From JAAZPT01 sp964544955 (GTDB lineage: Bacteria; Bacillota; Clostridia; Christensenellales; Aristaeellaceae), in contig CAZJEB010000011.1 in NCBI GenBank assembly GCA_964544955.1, positions 1 through 47,813 on the forward strand: a stretch of DNA of 47,813 bases, written 5' to 3'. Below, piece by piece: positions 1 to 7,101 of this stretch (positions within the stretch are counted from its first letter, which is position 1; each line of letters opens with the position of its first letter). The notes below the pieces were generated by a model that saw nothing but the letters and a program-made list of their open reading frames with translations, made no database searches and had not been told where the DNA came from. The position numbers and the translations under genes were made by a program.

Positions 1-54
1 TATTGTTCCGATATTTACGTGGGGCTTATTTCTTTCAAATTTTGCCTTTGCCAT
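1..54 (-). CDS. tuf: Elongation factor Tu, N-terminal fragment (cut by window edge)
   Basis: Only the first 18 codons are inside the window. They read MAKAKFERNKPHVNIGTI, the hallmark start of EF-Tu, the GTPase that delivers aminoacyl-tRNA to the ribosome. A ribosome site (TTAGGAGG on the minus strand, about 61-68) precedes the ATG at 54. It follows fusA by 40 bases, the normal last position of the str operon. The rest of the gene lies outside, so nothing can be said about its integrity. Confidence 0.95.
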   Translation of the reverse strand, partial: MAKAKFERNKPHVNIGTI

Positions 55-94
55 TTTAATTTCCTCCTAATTAGATATAAGAAAAATATTTATT

Positions 95-2173
95 TTATGA
101 TTCTTTAGTTCCTGTAATTTTTTCAGCAATTGACCTTGGAACTTCTTCATAGTGGTCAAACTGCATTGTGAATATTCCACGACCTTGAGTGCGGCTTCTT
201 AAATCTGTAGCATAGCCGAACATTTCACTTAGTGGTACAAAAGCATGTATGCTTTGTTCACCACTACGTGGTTCCATTCCATCTATTCTACCCCTACGGC
301 TAGATATATCACCTATAACATCACCAAGGTATTGATCTGGAAGCACAACTTCTACTTTCATCATTGGTTCCATTAAGCAAGGACTTGCTTTTTTCATTGC
401 ATCTTTAAATGCCATTGAACCAGCTATTTTATAAGCCATTTCAGAAGAGTCAACGTCATGATAAGATCCGTCGAATAGTATTGCTTTAAAGTCTACAACT
501 TCATAGCCTGCCATTGTGCCAGACTTAGCTGCTTCACGAATACCAGCTTCGATAGGAGATATAAATTCTTTTGGAATAACACCACCAACGATACGGCTTT
601 CAAAGGATATACCTTCACCAGCTTGAGCAGGTTCGATTTCTATCCAGCAATGACCATACTGACCGTGACCACCTGTTTGGCGAACATAACGGCCTTCAGC
701 CTTAGCGTTCTTACGAATAGTTTCACGGTATGCAACTTGTGGTTTACCAACAGTTGCTTCAACACGGAATTCACGAATTAACCTATCTACTATAATTTCA
801 AGATGGAGCTCGCCCATACCTGCAATTATTGTTTGACCAGTTTCTTTATCAGTGTAGGTTCTGAATGTAGGATCTTCATCAGCTAGACGTATTAAAGCTG
901 TGGTCATCTTTTCTTGACCTGCTTTTGTTTTTGGCTCTATTGCAACACGTATAACTGGATCAGGGAACTCCATGTTTTCTAAAATAATTTGATTATTTTC
1001 ATCACACAAGGTTTCACCAGTAGATGTGTTCTTTAAACCAACAATACCTACAATTTCACCGCTATAAACTGTTTCAAGTTCTTCACGGGAATTTGCGTGC
1101 ATTTGTAAAATACGGCCAACTCTTTCACGTTTTTGTTTTACGCTATTAAATGCATAACTGCCTGAGTCAAGCTTACCAGAATATACACGAGCAAATGTAA
1201 GTTTACCAACGAAGGGGTCAACCATGATTTTGAAAGCCAAGGCTGAGAAAGGTTCTTCATCGGATGCTTTACGCTCTATATGTACTGAACTATCAGATGG
1301 TAGTGTACCTTGCATTGGAGGAATATCCAATGGTGAAGGCATATAATCAACTATAGCATCAAGAAGCATTTGAACACCCTTATTGCGATAAGATGTTCCG
1401 CATAGAACTGGAGTCATTATACATGCTATTGTAGCATTGCGAATGCCTTGTGCCAATTCTTCTTCGCTAATTTCTTCACCTTCAAGGTATTTTTCTAGTA
1501 ATGTTTCATCAAGTTCTGCGATGCTTTCGATCATTTTACCGCGATATTCTTCAGCTAAAGCTAAAAGATTTTCTGGTACTTCTTCATCTCTAACATCCTG
1601 GCCCAAATCATCATAGTATACTTCTGCCCTCATTTTAACAAGGTCTATAATGCCTTTAAAATCAGCTTCTGTACCTATTGGTATTTGGATTGGCACTGCA
1701 TTGGCTTTTAGCCTTTCCTTCATCATATCAACAGCCCTGAAAAAGTCAGCTCCGTTAATATCCATTTTGTTAACATATGCCATTCTTGGAACATGATATT
1801 TTGTTGCTTGGCGCCAAACAGTTTCACTTTGCGGTTCAACACCACCCTTAGCACAGAATACAGCTACTGCACCATCCAATACCCTTAAAGAACGCTCAAC
1901 TTCCATAGTAAAGTCCACGTGACCAGGAGTATCTATAATGTTAATTCGGTGACCTTTCCATTGGCATGTTGTGGCTGCGGATGTTATGGTTATACCACGC
2001 TCACGTTCCTGTTCCATCCAGTCCATTGTTGCGCCGCCTTCGTGAGTTTCACCCAAGCGGTGTGTACGGCCAGTGTAGAACAATATGCGCTCTGTTGTGG
2101 TTGTTTTACCAGCATCAATATGAGCCATTATTCCTATATTACGTAATTTTTCTAATGGATGACTTCTGCCCAT
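95..2173 (-). CDS. fusA: Elongation factor G
   Basis: This is the 692-residue translocase GTPase EF-G, which moves tRNA and mRNA through the ribosome after peptide bond formation and helps recycle ribosomes. The G domain shows the P-loop AHIDAGKT (residues 17-24), the DTPGH switch II motif and NKMD. The remaining EF-G domains follow at full length. An in-frame upstream codon would add nine residues (MCGEGETTI), but the ATG at 2173 has a well-placed GGAGAAAC site and matches the usual MGR...LEKLRNIGIMAHID start. It lies between rpsG and tuf and belongs to the str operon. A short GC-rich hairpin (about 2188-2207) sits just before its ribosome site. Confidence 0.98.
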   Translation of the reverse strand: MGRSHPLEKLRNIGIMAHIDAGKTTTTERILFYTGRTHRLGETHEGGATMDWMEQERERGITITSAATTCQWKGHRINIIDTPGHVDFTMEVERSLRVLDGAVAVFCAKGGVEPQSETVWRQATKYHVPRMAYVNKMDINGADFFRAVDMMKERLKANAVPIQIPIGTEADFKGIIDLVKMRAEVYYDDLGQDVRDEEVPENLLALAEEYRGKMIESIAELDETLLEKYLEGEEISEEELAQGIRNATIACIMTPVLCGTSYRNKGVQMLLDAIVDYMPSPLDIPPMQGTLPSDSSVHIERKASDEEPFSALAFKIMVDPFVGKLTFARVYSGKLDSGSYAFNSVKQKRERVGRILQMHANSREELETVYSGEIVGIVGLKNTSTGETLCDENNQIILENMEFPDPVIRVAIEPKTKAGQEKMTTALIRLADEDPTFRTYTDKETGQTIIAGMGELHLEIIVDRLIREFRVEATVGKPQVAYRETIRKNAKAEGRYVRQTGGHGQYGHCWIEIEPAQAGEGISFESRIVGGVIPKEFISPIEAGIREAAKSGTMAGYEVVDFKAILFDGSYHDVDSSEMAYKIAGSMAFKDAMKKASPCLMEPMMKVEVVLPDQYLGDVIGDISSRRGRIDGMEPRSGEQSIHAFVPLSEMFGYATDLRSRTQGRGIFTMQFDHYEEVPRSIAEKITGTKES

Positions 2174-2232
2174 TATGGTAGTTTCTCCTTCCCCGCACAA
2201 GCGGAAACAATTTAATTATTTTTATTATTATA

Positions 2233-2703
2233 TTACCAACGATAGTGAGCAAATGCTTTGTTGGCTTCTGCCATACGGTGCATTTCTTCTTTACGCTTAA
2301 CTGCGTTGCCTGTGTTGTTAGATGCATCCAACAATTCACCTGCAAGCCTTTGAGCCATAGTTTTTTCACCACGTTTACGGCTAAAATCAATTAGCCATCT
2401 TAGTGCCAATGTTTGACGACGCTCTGGACGAATTTCCATTGGTACTTGATATGTAGCACCACCTACACGGCGGGCTTTTACTTCCAACTGAGGCGATACA
2501 TTTTCCAAAGCAGCTTCGAAAACCTCATTAGCAGGTTTTCCGCTTTTTTCGGCAATTTTATCAAAAGCCTCATAACAAATACGTTGCGCTATACCGCGTT
2601 TACCATCAAGCATAATTTGATTAATTAGCTTGGTAACTACAGTTGTACCATGAACTGGATCCGGCAACACTTCACGTTTTGGTATAAATCCACGACGGGG
2701 CAT
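2233..2703 (-). CDS. rpsG: 30S ribosomal protein S7
   Basis: The 156-residue product is S7, the primary binder of the 3' domain of 16S rRNA. It starts MPRRGFIPKREVLPDP and has the family's typical length. The start at 2703 follows an AGGAGGTTACAAC ribosome site; the longer reading MNTRGGYN is less likely because the Shine-Dalgarno sequence lies inside it. The gene sits between rpsL (232 bases upstream, unusually far) and fusA. An 8-bp hairpin at 2718-2737 ends next to the ribosome site and could affect translation. S7 is a translational repressor of the str operon in E. coli; whether that holds here is unknown. Confidence 0.98.
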   Translation of the reverse strand: MPRRGFIPKREVLPDPVHGTTVVTKLINQIMLDGKRGIAQRICYEAFDKIAEKSGKPANEVFEAALENVSPQLEVKARRVGGATYQVPMEIRPERRQTLALRWLIDFSRKRGEKTMAQRLAGELLDASNNTGNAVKRKEEMHRMAEANKAFAHYRW

Positions 2704-2935
2704 GTTGTAACCTCCTCTTGTGTTCATCAGAACACAATCTAGTTTAATTCAGGCTTTCCATTTGGCATGTCCGACATGTCAGCATCCATATCGGTATCGC
2801 TTAGGCGAAACGATGTTTGCAGATTGTTAATTATGCATTAACCAATTTACCGTTCCAAGTAATTTGTACAAATTAACAAAACACAACTCGTCAAGCATTA
2901 TCAGGAAGTCCTTACTTGATTAAATAACGAACGAA
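2704..2935 (-). other. Long structured spacer between rpsL and rpsG
   Basis: There are 232 bases without a recognised gene, visibly richer in GC around 2760-2820 than neighbouring spacers. On the minus strand it holds a possible weak promoter (TTGGAA 2858-2853, 17 bases, CATAAT 2835-2830) and a stem with an internal bulge at 2790-2814 (ATCG..TCGC-CTAA-GCGA..CGAT). It also has a stretch of about 30 open codons ending MPNGKPELN with no clear ribosome site, and the hairpin at 2718-2737. The arrangement could be a regulatory leader or the decayed end of a former gene. Confidence 0.45.
2718..2737 (-). promoter_or_regulatory. Hairpin abutting the rpsG ribosome binding site
   Basis: Perfect inverted repeat with arms TTGTGTTC (2718-2725) and GAACACAA (2730-2737) around a 4-base loop, directly followed on the minus strand by the AGAGGAGG site of rpsG. 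There is no U-run, so it is not an intrinsic terminator. Its position suggests translational control or mRNA stability; this is inference. Confidence 0.5.
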
Positions 2936-3310
2936 TTATTTTTTCGGACGTTTTGCGCCGTATAATGAACGGCTTTGCATTCTTTTTGCCACGCCAGCTG
3001 TATCAAGTGCACCACGAACAATGTGGTAACGAACGCCGGGTAGATCACGCACACGACCACCACGAATTAGTACTACGCTATGCTCTTGTAGGTTGTGACC
3101 TATACCAGGTATATAGCATGTACCTTCGATTTGGTTTGTTAAGCGAATCCTAGCAATTTTACGCAATGCGGAATTAGGCTTTTTTGGTGTTGTTGTTTTA
3201 ACACTAAGACAAACGCCACGTCTTTGAGGGCAACCCTGCAAAATTGGTGAATTTGACTTATTTTCAGCGCTTTTTCTTCCTTTACGAATCAATTGATTAA
3301 TTGTGGGCAT
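2936..3310 (-). CDS. rpsL: 30S ribosomal protein S12, with Arg at position 88
   Basis: S12 (124 residues) lies at the decoding centre and helps enforce codon fidelity. It is recognised by TPKKPNSALRK (42-52), GHNLQEHSVVLIRGGR (71-86) and PGVRYH. The start at 3310 follows a GGGAGGTGCTTTA site; the 13-residue upstream extension is rejected. Lys43 is present, but the conserved Lys at 88 (E. coli numbering with Met1) is Arg, encoded CGT in RVRDLPG. Lys88Arg is a classic streptomycin-resistance substitution in other bacteria. The gene is second in the operon, 69 bases after rplGB. Confidence 0.98.
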   Translation of the reverse strand: MPTINQLIRKGRKSAENKSNSPILQGCPQRRGVCLSVKTTTPKKPNSALRKIARIRLTNQIEGTCYIPGIGHNLQEHSVVLIRGGRVRDLPGVRYHIVRGALDTAGVAKRMQSRSLYGAKRPKK

Positions 3311-3379
3311 TAAAGCACCTCCCAAGTAATATCTAAAAAGCTTAAGCAACCCTCAAAAGCTTTATAGGTGATTTTTTTG

Positions 3380-3649
3380 CTACTTGCAAATTGCAGCAGC
3401 GGCTGTTTTAACAGAAATACCACACGCTTTACCAAGTAAAACACGTGATTCAACTACTGTTACAGGGATGTTGGCTAATTGAGCATTATTCATAACGCTT
3501 TGAAACATAAAACTATCAACATCTTTAGCCAAATAAACGCGCTGCGCTTGTTTATCATTAATAGCTTTTATAACTTTTTTGGTACCAATTGCTTTGTTTT
3601 GGGCCCTTACAAGTTGTTGAAGCATTTCATCGTTAGTTTGAAACTCCAT
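3380..3649 (-). CDS. rplGB: L7Ae-family kink-turn RNA-binding ribosomal protein (YbxF/RplGB type)
   Basis: An 89-residue protein of the L7Ae/L30e/Gadd45 fold, matching the small Firmicute YbxF/RplGB proteins that bind kink-turn RNA and associate with the ribosome. The central VKAIN-like and VYLAKDVD segments and the hydrophobic GKACGISVKTAAAAI end fit the family. The ATG at 3649 is preceded by AGGGGATGCAGT; the ORF could open at 3688, but that start lacks a good ribosome site. It is the first gene of the str operon here. In B. subtilis it follows rpoC; in this window the upstream neighbour is divergent, so rpoBC is not directly upstream. Confidence 0.9.
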   Translation of the reverse strand: MEFQTNDEMLQQLVRAQNKAIGTKKVIKAINDKQAQRVYLAKDVDSFMFQSVMNNAQLANIPVTVVESRVLLGKACGISVKTAAAAICK

Positions 3650-3683
3650 ACTGCATCCCCTTTCTGTTAATTTCATAAAAGAG

Positions 3684-3700
3684 CGCATTAATAAAATGCG
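3684..3700 (-). promoter_or_regulatory. Small leader hairpin of the str operon
   Basis: Arms CGCATT and AATGCG around five bases lie in the roughly 65-base leader between the predicted start of transcription and rplGB. It is too short to be a strong terminator. It may be structural or a target for control, without direct evidence. Confidence 0.35.
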
Positions 3701-3720
3701 TCAAATATGACAACCACTAA

Positions 3721-3749
3721 ATTTTATCATCTAAACCCTATATTGTCAA
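3721..3749 (-). promoter_or_regulatory. Consensus sigma-A promoter of the str operon
   Basis: On the minus strand a perfect -35 TTGACA (3749-3744), a 17-base spacer and -10 TAAAAT (3726-3721) point to rplGB. Transcription would begin near 3714. A near-perfect promoter fits the high expression expected of translation genes. Confidence 0.85.
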
Positions 3750-3893
3750 TGTTTTTATTTGATTTTTTATTAAATATTTGCAATATTTTTACCTTGGTAA
3801 AACTAAATTAATTAATAATTTATAAAAACAATAATAATACATATTTTAAATACAAATTTGTATGTTTAATAAATGAATATTTAAAATTTTGAA

Positions 3894-3922
3894 TTGATAA
3901 AATATAAAAGTTATAATATAAT
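3894..3922 (+). promoter_or_regulatory. Promoter of the P-loop gene
   Basis: The -35 TTGATA (3894-3899), 17 bases and -10 TATAAT (3917-3922) lie 67 bases before the ATG at 3990. Element match and spacing are both good for a housekeeping sigma factor. Confidence 0.75.
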
Positions 3923-3989
3923 AAAATTACAAATATAAGTGATAATCTAATTTATATAGAAAAATAACGTATTTAGTAGGAGGTTTATT

Positions 3990-4400
3990 ATGATTAAAGT
4001 AATTGCTGGTAAAAAAGGTTCTGGAAAAACAAAACGTATTTTGGATTTTGCTAACGAAGCATCAAAAAATGCGGCTCACGGTGTATTGTTTGTAGACGAT
4101 GATAATCGTTATATGTTTGACTTACGCCACGAGGTTCGTTTTGTAAATGCTGGTGAATTTGAAATTGTTGACGATAAAATGCTTTTAGGTTTTTTAGCAG
4201 GTGCTATTACACAAAACTACGATATTAGCTTAATATGTTTAGACGCCTTTAAAAAACTTATTAAAATAGATTTAAATAATTCTGCTTGGTTCTTTGAACG
4301 TTTGAGCGCATTATCAGAGCTTCACAAGGTAGAATTTGTATTATCAATAAGTGAAGATCCTGAAAATTTACCTGAATTTATTAATAAATACTTAATTTAA
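3990..4400 (+). CDS. Small P-loop NTPase-like protein of unknown function
   Basis: A 136-residue soluble protein opening with a Walker A motif GKKGSGKT (residues 7-14). A hydrophobic strand ending in Asp (ISLICLDAF, about 79-87) could serve as Walker B. After FVDDDNRYMFDLRHEVRF it has no recognisable effector domain, so it is about the minimum size for a P-loop fold. I recall similar short ATP-binding proteins in Clostridia, sometimes loosely labelled PilT-like, but no function is known to me. A strong AGGAGG site precedes the ATG. It is transcribed away from the str operon and is followed by a hairpin before thrC. Confidence 0.85.
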   Translation: MIKVIAGKKGSGKTKRILDFANEASKNAAHGVLFVDDDNRYMFDLRHEVRFVNAGEFEIVDDKMLLGFLAGAITQNYDISLICLDAFKKLIKIDLNNSAWFFERLSALSELHKVEFVLSISEDPENLPEFINKYLI

Positions 4401-4427
4401 ATAACAAAATAAACATAAAAGAATAAA

Positions 4428-4460
4428 TATAGCACCGTTTCAAATTGAAATGGTGCTATA
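4428..4460 (+). terminator. Hairpin between the P-loop gene and thrC
   Basis: A 14-bp stem (TATAGCACCGTTTC with GAAATGGTGCTATA, one G-U pair) has a 5-base loop. Only a weak U-run follows (TTATAAAAT), so it may be a leaky terminator or attenuator that lets some transcription reach thrC, for which I see no separate promoter. Confidence 0.6.
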
Positions 4461-4482
4461 TTATAAAATGGAAGTGATATTT

Positions 4483-5967
4483 ATGCCATATTTTTCAACA
4501 AGAAGTCACGAATGTGTAACAGCTTCACAAGCAATACTAAAAGGTTTATCTAATGGTGGTGGACTGTATTGCCCAACCTTGTTGCCACATTTAGACAATA
4601 ATTTCATTAAAAAATTATGCTCTATGGATTACATTGAACGAGCAGTAGAAATACTACACTTATTATTAGACGATTATGAAAAACATGAAATTGCCGAAAT
4701 CGTTGGTCAGGCATATGGTGGTAGTAAATTTGATGATAGTCGCATAGCTCCAATAAAACCATTAAACGCTGAAACTTATATGCTTGAATTACACCACGGA
4801 CCAACAAACGCTTTTAAAGATATGGCATTACAAGTATTGCCCCACCTTTTAAAACACGCTGCGCACAAAAATGGTGAAAATAGAACAATAGAAATATTAG
4901 TTGCAACAAGTGGTGATACCGGTAAAGCTGCACTTGAGGGTTTTAAGAATATTGATAAAATTGGTTGTACAGTTTTTTATCCCGAAGATGGCGTAAGCGA
5001 TATTCAAAAATTACAAATGGTTACTTCAGAGGGATGTAATGTTAGAGTTATTGGCGTTTATGGTAATTTTGATGATACACAAACAGGTGTTAAAGCCATT
5101 TTCAACGACAAGGAGCTAAATGAAAGACTTAACGAAAAAGGTTATATATTATCATCAGCAAACAGCATAAATTTAGGTAGATTGTTGCCCCAAGTTGTAT
5201 ATTACATATCTGCTTATGCTGATTTATTAAGTTTAGAAAAAATAAGATTAGGCGATACTTTAAACTTTGTTGTTCCAACTGGAAATTTTGGCAACATACT
5301 TGCTGCTTATTATGCTAAAAAAATGGGTCTACCAATAAACAAATTAATTTGTGCTAGCAATGCAAATAATATATTAACAGACTTTTTTAACACTGGTGAA
5401 TATGATACTAAAAGAGAATTTTTTAAAACCATATCCCCTTCTATGGATATATTGATTTCATCAAACTTAGAACGTTTACTTTATGAGATGAGCGGAAATA
5501 ACGCATCCACAATAAATAAATGGATGAATGATTTAAAGGAAAACGGCAGTTTTAATATTGGCAATAACTACAAGGAATGGTTAAATGATATTTTTTATGC
5601 TGGATTTGCAAGCGAAGAAGATACAAAACACGAAATTAAAAGGGTTTTTGACCAATTTGGTTATATTCTAGACCCACATACTTCTGTTGCTTGCCACGTT
5701 TTAAACAAATATAGACAAAATACTCAAGATTACACACCCGCTGTAGTAGTATCAACCGCAAGCCCATACAAGTTCCCTAAAGATGTATTATTAGCCCTTG
5801 ATGATAGTATTGTTTTAGATGAATATAGCTCCTTTGATTGTGCAAATATATTAAGTAACTTTAGTACCACGCACATACCACGCAACATTGAACAATTAAT
5901 TAATATGCCTGTACTTCACACAGAAAATTGTTATAAAGAAGATATGCCAAAGATGTTAGAAGTTTAA
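4483..5967 (+). CDS. thrC: Threonine synthase
   Basis: A 494-residue PLP enzyme converting O-phospho-L-homoserine to L-threonine and phosphate, the last step of threonine synthesis. The N-terminal YFSTRS start is typical of the E. coli/yeast-type family, and the cofactor lysine lies in HGPTNAFKDMA (Lys112). Phosphate-binding VPTGNFGN is also present. The ATG at 4483 was chosen over an upstream in-frame start (4450) because residues before MPYF fall inside the upstream hairpin and the family begins here. Other threonine genes are not in the window. A bidirectional terminator closes it. Confidence 0.95.
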   Translation: MPYFSTRSHECVTASQAILKGLSNGGGLYCPTLLPHLDNNFIKKLCSMDYIERAVEILHLLLDDYEKHEIAEIVGQAYGGSKFDDSRIAPIKPLNAETYMLELHHGPTNAFKDMALQVLPHLLKHAAHKNGENRTIEILVATSGDTGKAALEGFKNIDKIGCTVFYPEDGVSDIQKLQMVTSEGCNVRVIGVYGNFDDTQTGVKAIFNDKELNERLNEKGYILSSANSINLGRLLPQVVYYISAYADLLSLEKIRLGDTLNFVVPTGNFGNILAAYYAKKMGLPINKLICASNANNILTDFFNTGEYDTKREFFKTISPSMDILISSNLERLLYEMSGNNASTINKWMNDLKENGSFNIGNNYKEWLNDIFYAGFASEEDTKHEIKRVFDQFGYILDPHTSVACHVLNKYRQNTQDYTPAVVVSTASPYKFPKDVLLALDDSIVLDEYSSFDCANILSNFSTTHIPRNIEQLINMPVLHTENCYKEDMPKMLEV

Positions 5968-5980
5968 ATTTATAAAAACA

Positions 5981-6009
5981 AAAAGCCCTCTCATATTGAG
6001 AGGGCTTTT
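5981..6009. terminator. Bidirectional terminator between thrC and the surface protein gene
   Basis: A 13-bp perfect stem AAAAGCCCTCTCA/TGAGAGGGCTTTT with a 3-base loop has an A-run on one side and a T-run on the other. It can end both the plus-strand thrC transcript and the minus-strand sugar/surface operon. Confidence 0.9.
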
Positions 6010-6017
6010 ATTAATTA

Positions 6018-7088
6018 TTATTTATTTTTAATTCTAACTTTTAATATACTTAAACTTATAATAAAAGCACAAATTGCAATAATAGCATATAAGGCAATAT
6101 TAGCATTATCGCCTGTTTGGGGTGCTGTTATTGTAGGCACAACTGTATTTACTGGTTCTACTGTTGGTGCAACTGTTGGTGTTGCTGCAGGGGTAGGAAC
6201 TGGAGTATTTTCAGCAATTGCCCTATAGGTTAAAACTATAGTATCAGTATAAGCTTCTGTTGTAGTTGTTTTGGAAACAAGTTCATATCCAACTGGATCA
6301 ACTTGGTTTACTGTATATTTATAATCTACTCTATTATCATCATGGAAATCTAAATGAGTCCAATAAACATTTTTCTTGCTAGAATCAAGCACTTGTGCCG
6401 CGCCTTCGTTAACACCATTTTTTTGCAATTGAAGGTTTACAGCAGGCTTCTCCGTTGTTCCTTCAAACACAGTTTCAACAAAAACAGCCCTATAATCAGC
6501 AGTAAATGTTGCACCTAATTTAAATATATTACCCACAGCATTTACGCCATCAAGCAATTTACCATTAATTGTAAAGCAAAACATAGAATTTGCCGCCATA
6601 TGAGGATATTTTACAACCAATTCCTGATCAGTATATACTTGAGGAACCAAAGTTATATTGGTAATCAAATCATAACCTGATCCAATAAACCAATCTGGCT
6701 TTAAAGGATCAACATTAAAATGCCAATATGTTTTATTAGGTAACCATAGATCTGGTTGCTCAAACTTTACTACTAATCTGCCATTCTTTATCGGATAATC
6801 TGTACCGACTGGTATTCTAAAAAACAAGCCGCTTTGACCACCCCAGTGTTGAATTTCATAACGACCTTCATTATCTGGGTAAGTTTTAGAATCAATTATA
6901 GTCATAAAGTTTGTTGTAGTATAGTTGGTTGCCGTTACATCCGTTATAGCATCTGCATACCAATGAACCTTATTTGGTTCTGTTGATAAATCTCCGTTTG
7001 CACCAGCACCAAAGGCAATGATCGGCGTAATTAATATTGAGCTTAACAATATTACTAATACAAGAGTTTTTAAAATGCTATTTTTCAT
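6018..7088 (-). CDS. Secreted surface protein with Cna-B-like domain and LPXTG-like sorting signal
   Basis: A 356-residue exported protein. It has a signal peptide (about 1-28), then a beta-rich region of unknown family (30-235). A Cna-B-type domain follows (about 236-290, KKNVYWTHLDFHDDNRVDYK...YELVSKTTT), then a Pro/Thr/Ala/Val linker (295-322) and a tail APQTGD-hydrophobic segment-KVRIKNK. That tail has the layout of a sortase signal, with Ala in place of Leu in the LPXTG box. It is the last gene of the sugar-nucleotide operon, 13 bases after capG, with its own AGGAG site. The Thr-rich linker would be a natural glycosylation site, but that is inference. No sortase gene is in the window. 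Confidence 0.8.
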   Translation of the reverse strand: MKNSILKTLVLVILLSSILITPIIAFGAGANGDLSTEPNKVHWYADAITDVTATNYTTTNFMTIIDSKTYPDNEGRYEIQHWGGQSGLFFRIPVGTDYPIKNGRLVVKFEQPDLWLPNKTYWHFNVDPLKPDWFIGSGYDLITNITLVPQVYTDQELVVKYPHMAANSMFCFTINGKLLDGVNAVGNIFKLGATFTADYRAVFVETVFEGTTEKPAVNLQLQKNGVNEGAAQVLDSSKKNVYWTHLDFHDDNRVDYKYTVNQVDPVGYELVSKTTTTEAYTDTIVLTYRAIAENTPVPTPAATPTVAPTVEPVNTVVPTITAPQTGDNANIALYAIIAICAFIISLSILKVRIKNK

Positions 7089-7101
7089 ATATTTCTCCTA
7101 T

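Larger units (their letters stand above)
3650..3989. other. Divergent intergenic region (340 bases)
   Basis: It holds the str promoter (minus, 3721-3749) and the promoter of the P-loop gene (plus, 3894-3922). Between them is a very AT-rich tract with a 14-base perfect palindrome ATACAAATTTGTAT (3850-3863) that could be a protein-binding site. No open reading frame of note and no RNA gene were seen. Confidence 0.7.

Noticed and set aside
1919..2181. Plus-strand open frames inside fusA and similar ones opposite other genes
   Set aside because: They are antisense shadows of well-conserved genes with no ribosome sites and no protein-like composition.
2752..2842. About 30 open codons between rpsL and rpsG ending in MPNGKPELN
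   Set aside because: No ribosome site before its internal ATG and no recognisable family; kept only as a note within the spacer feature.
4401..4482. T-box or threonine attenuator upstream of thrC
   Set aside because: Space is only 82 bases, there is no T-box sequence and no leader peptide; only a hairpin with weak U-run is present.
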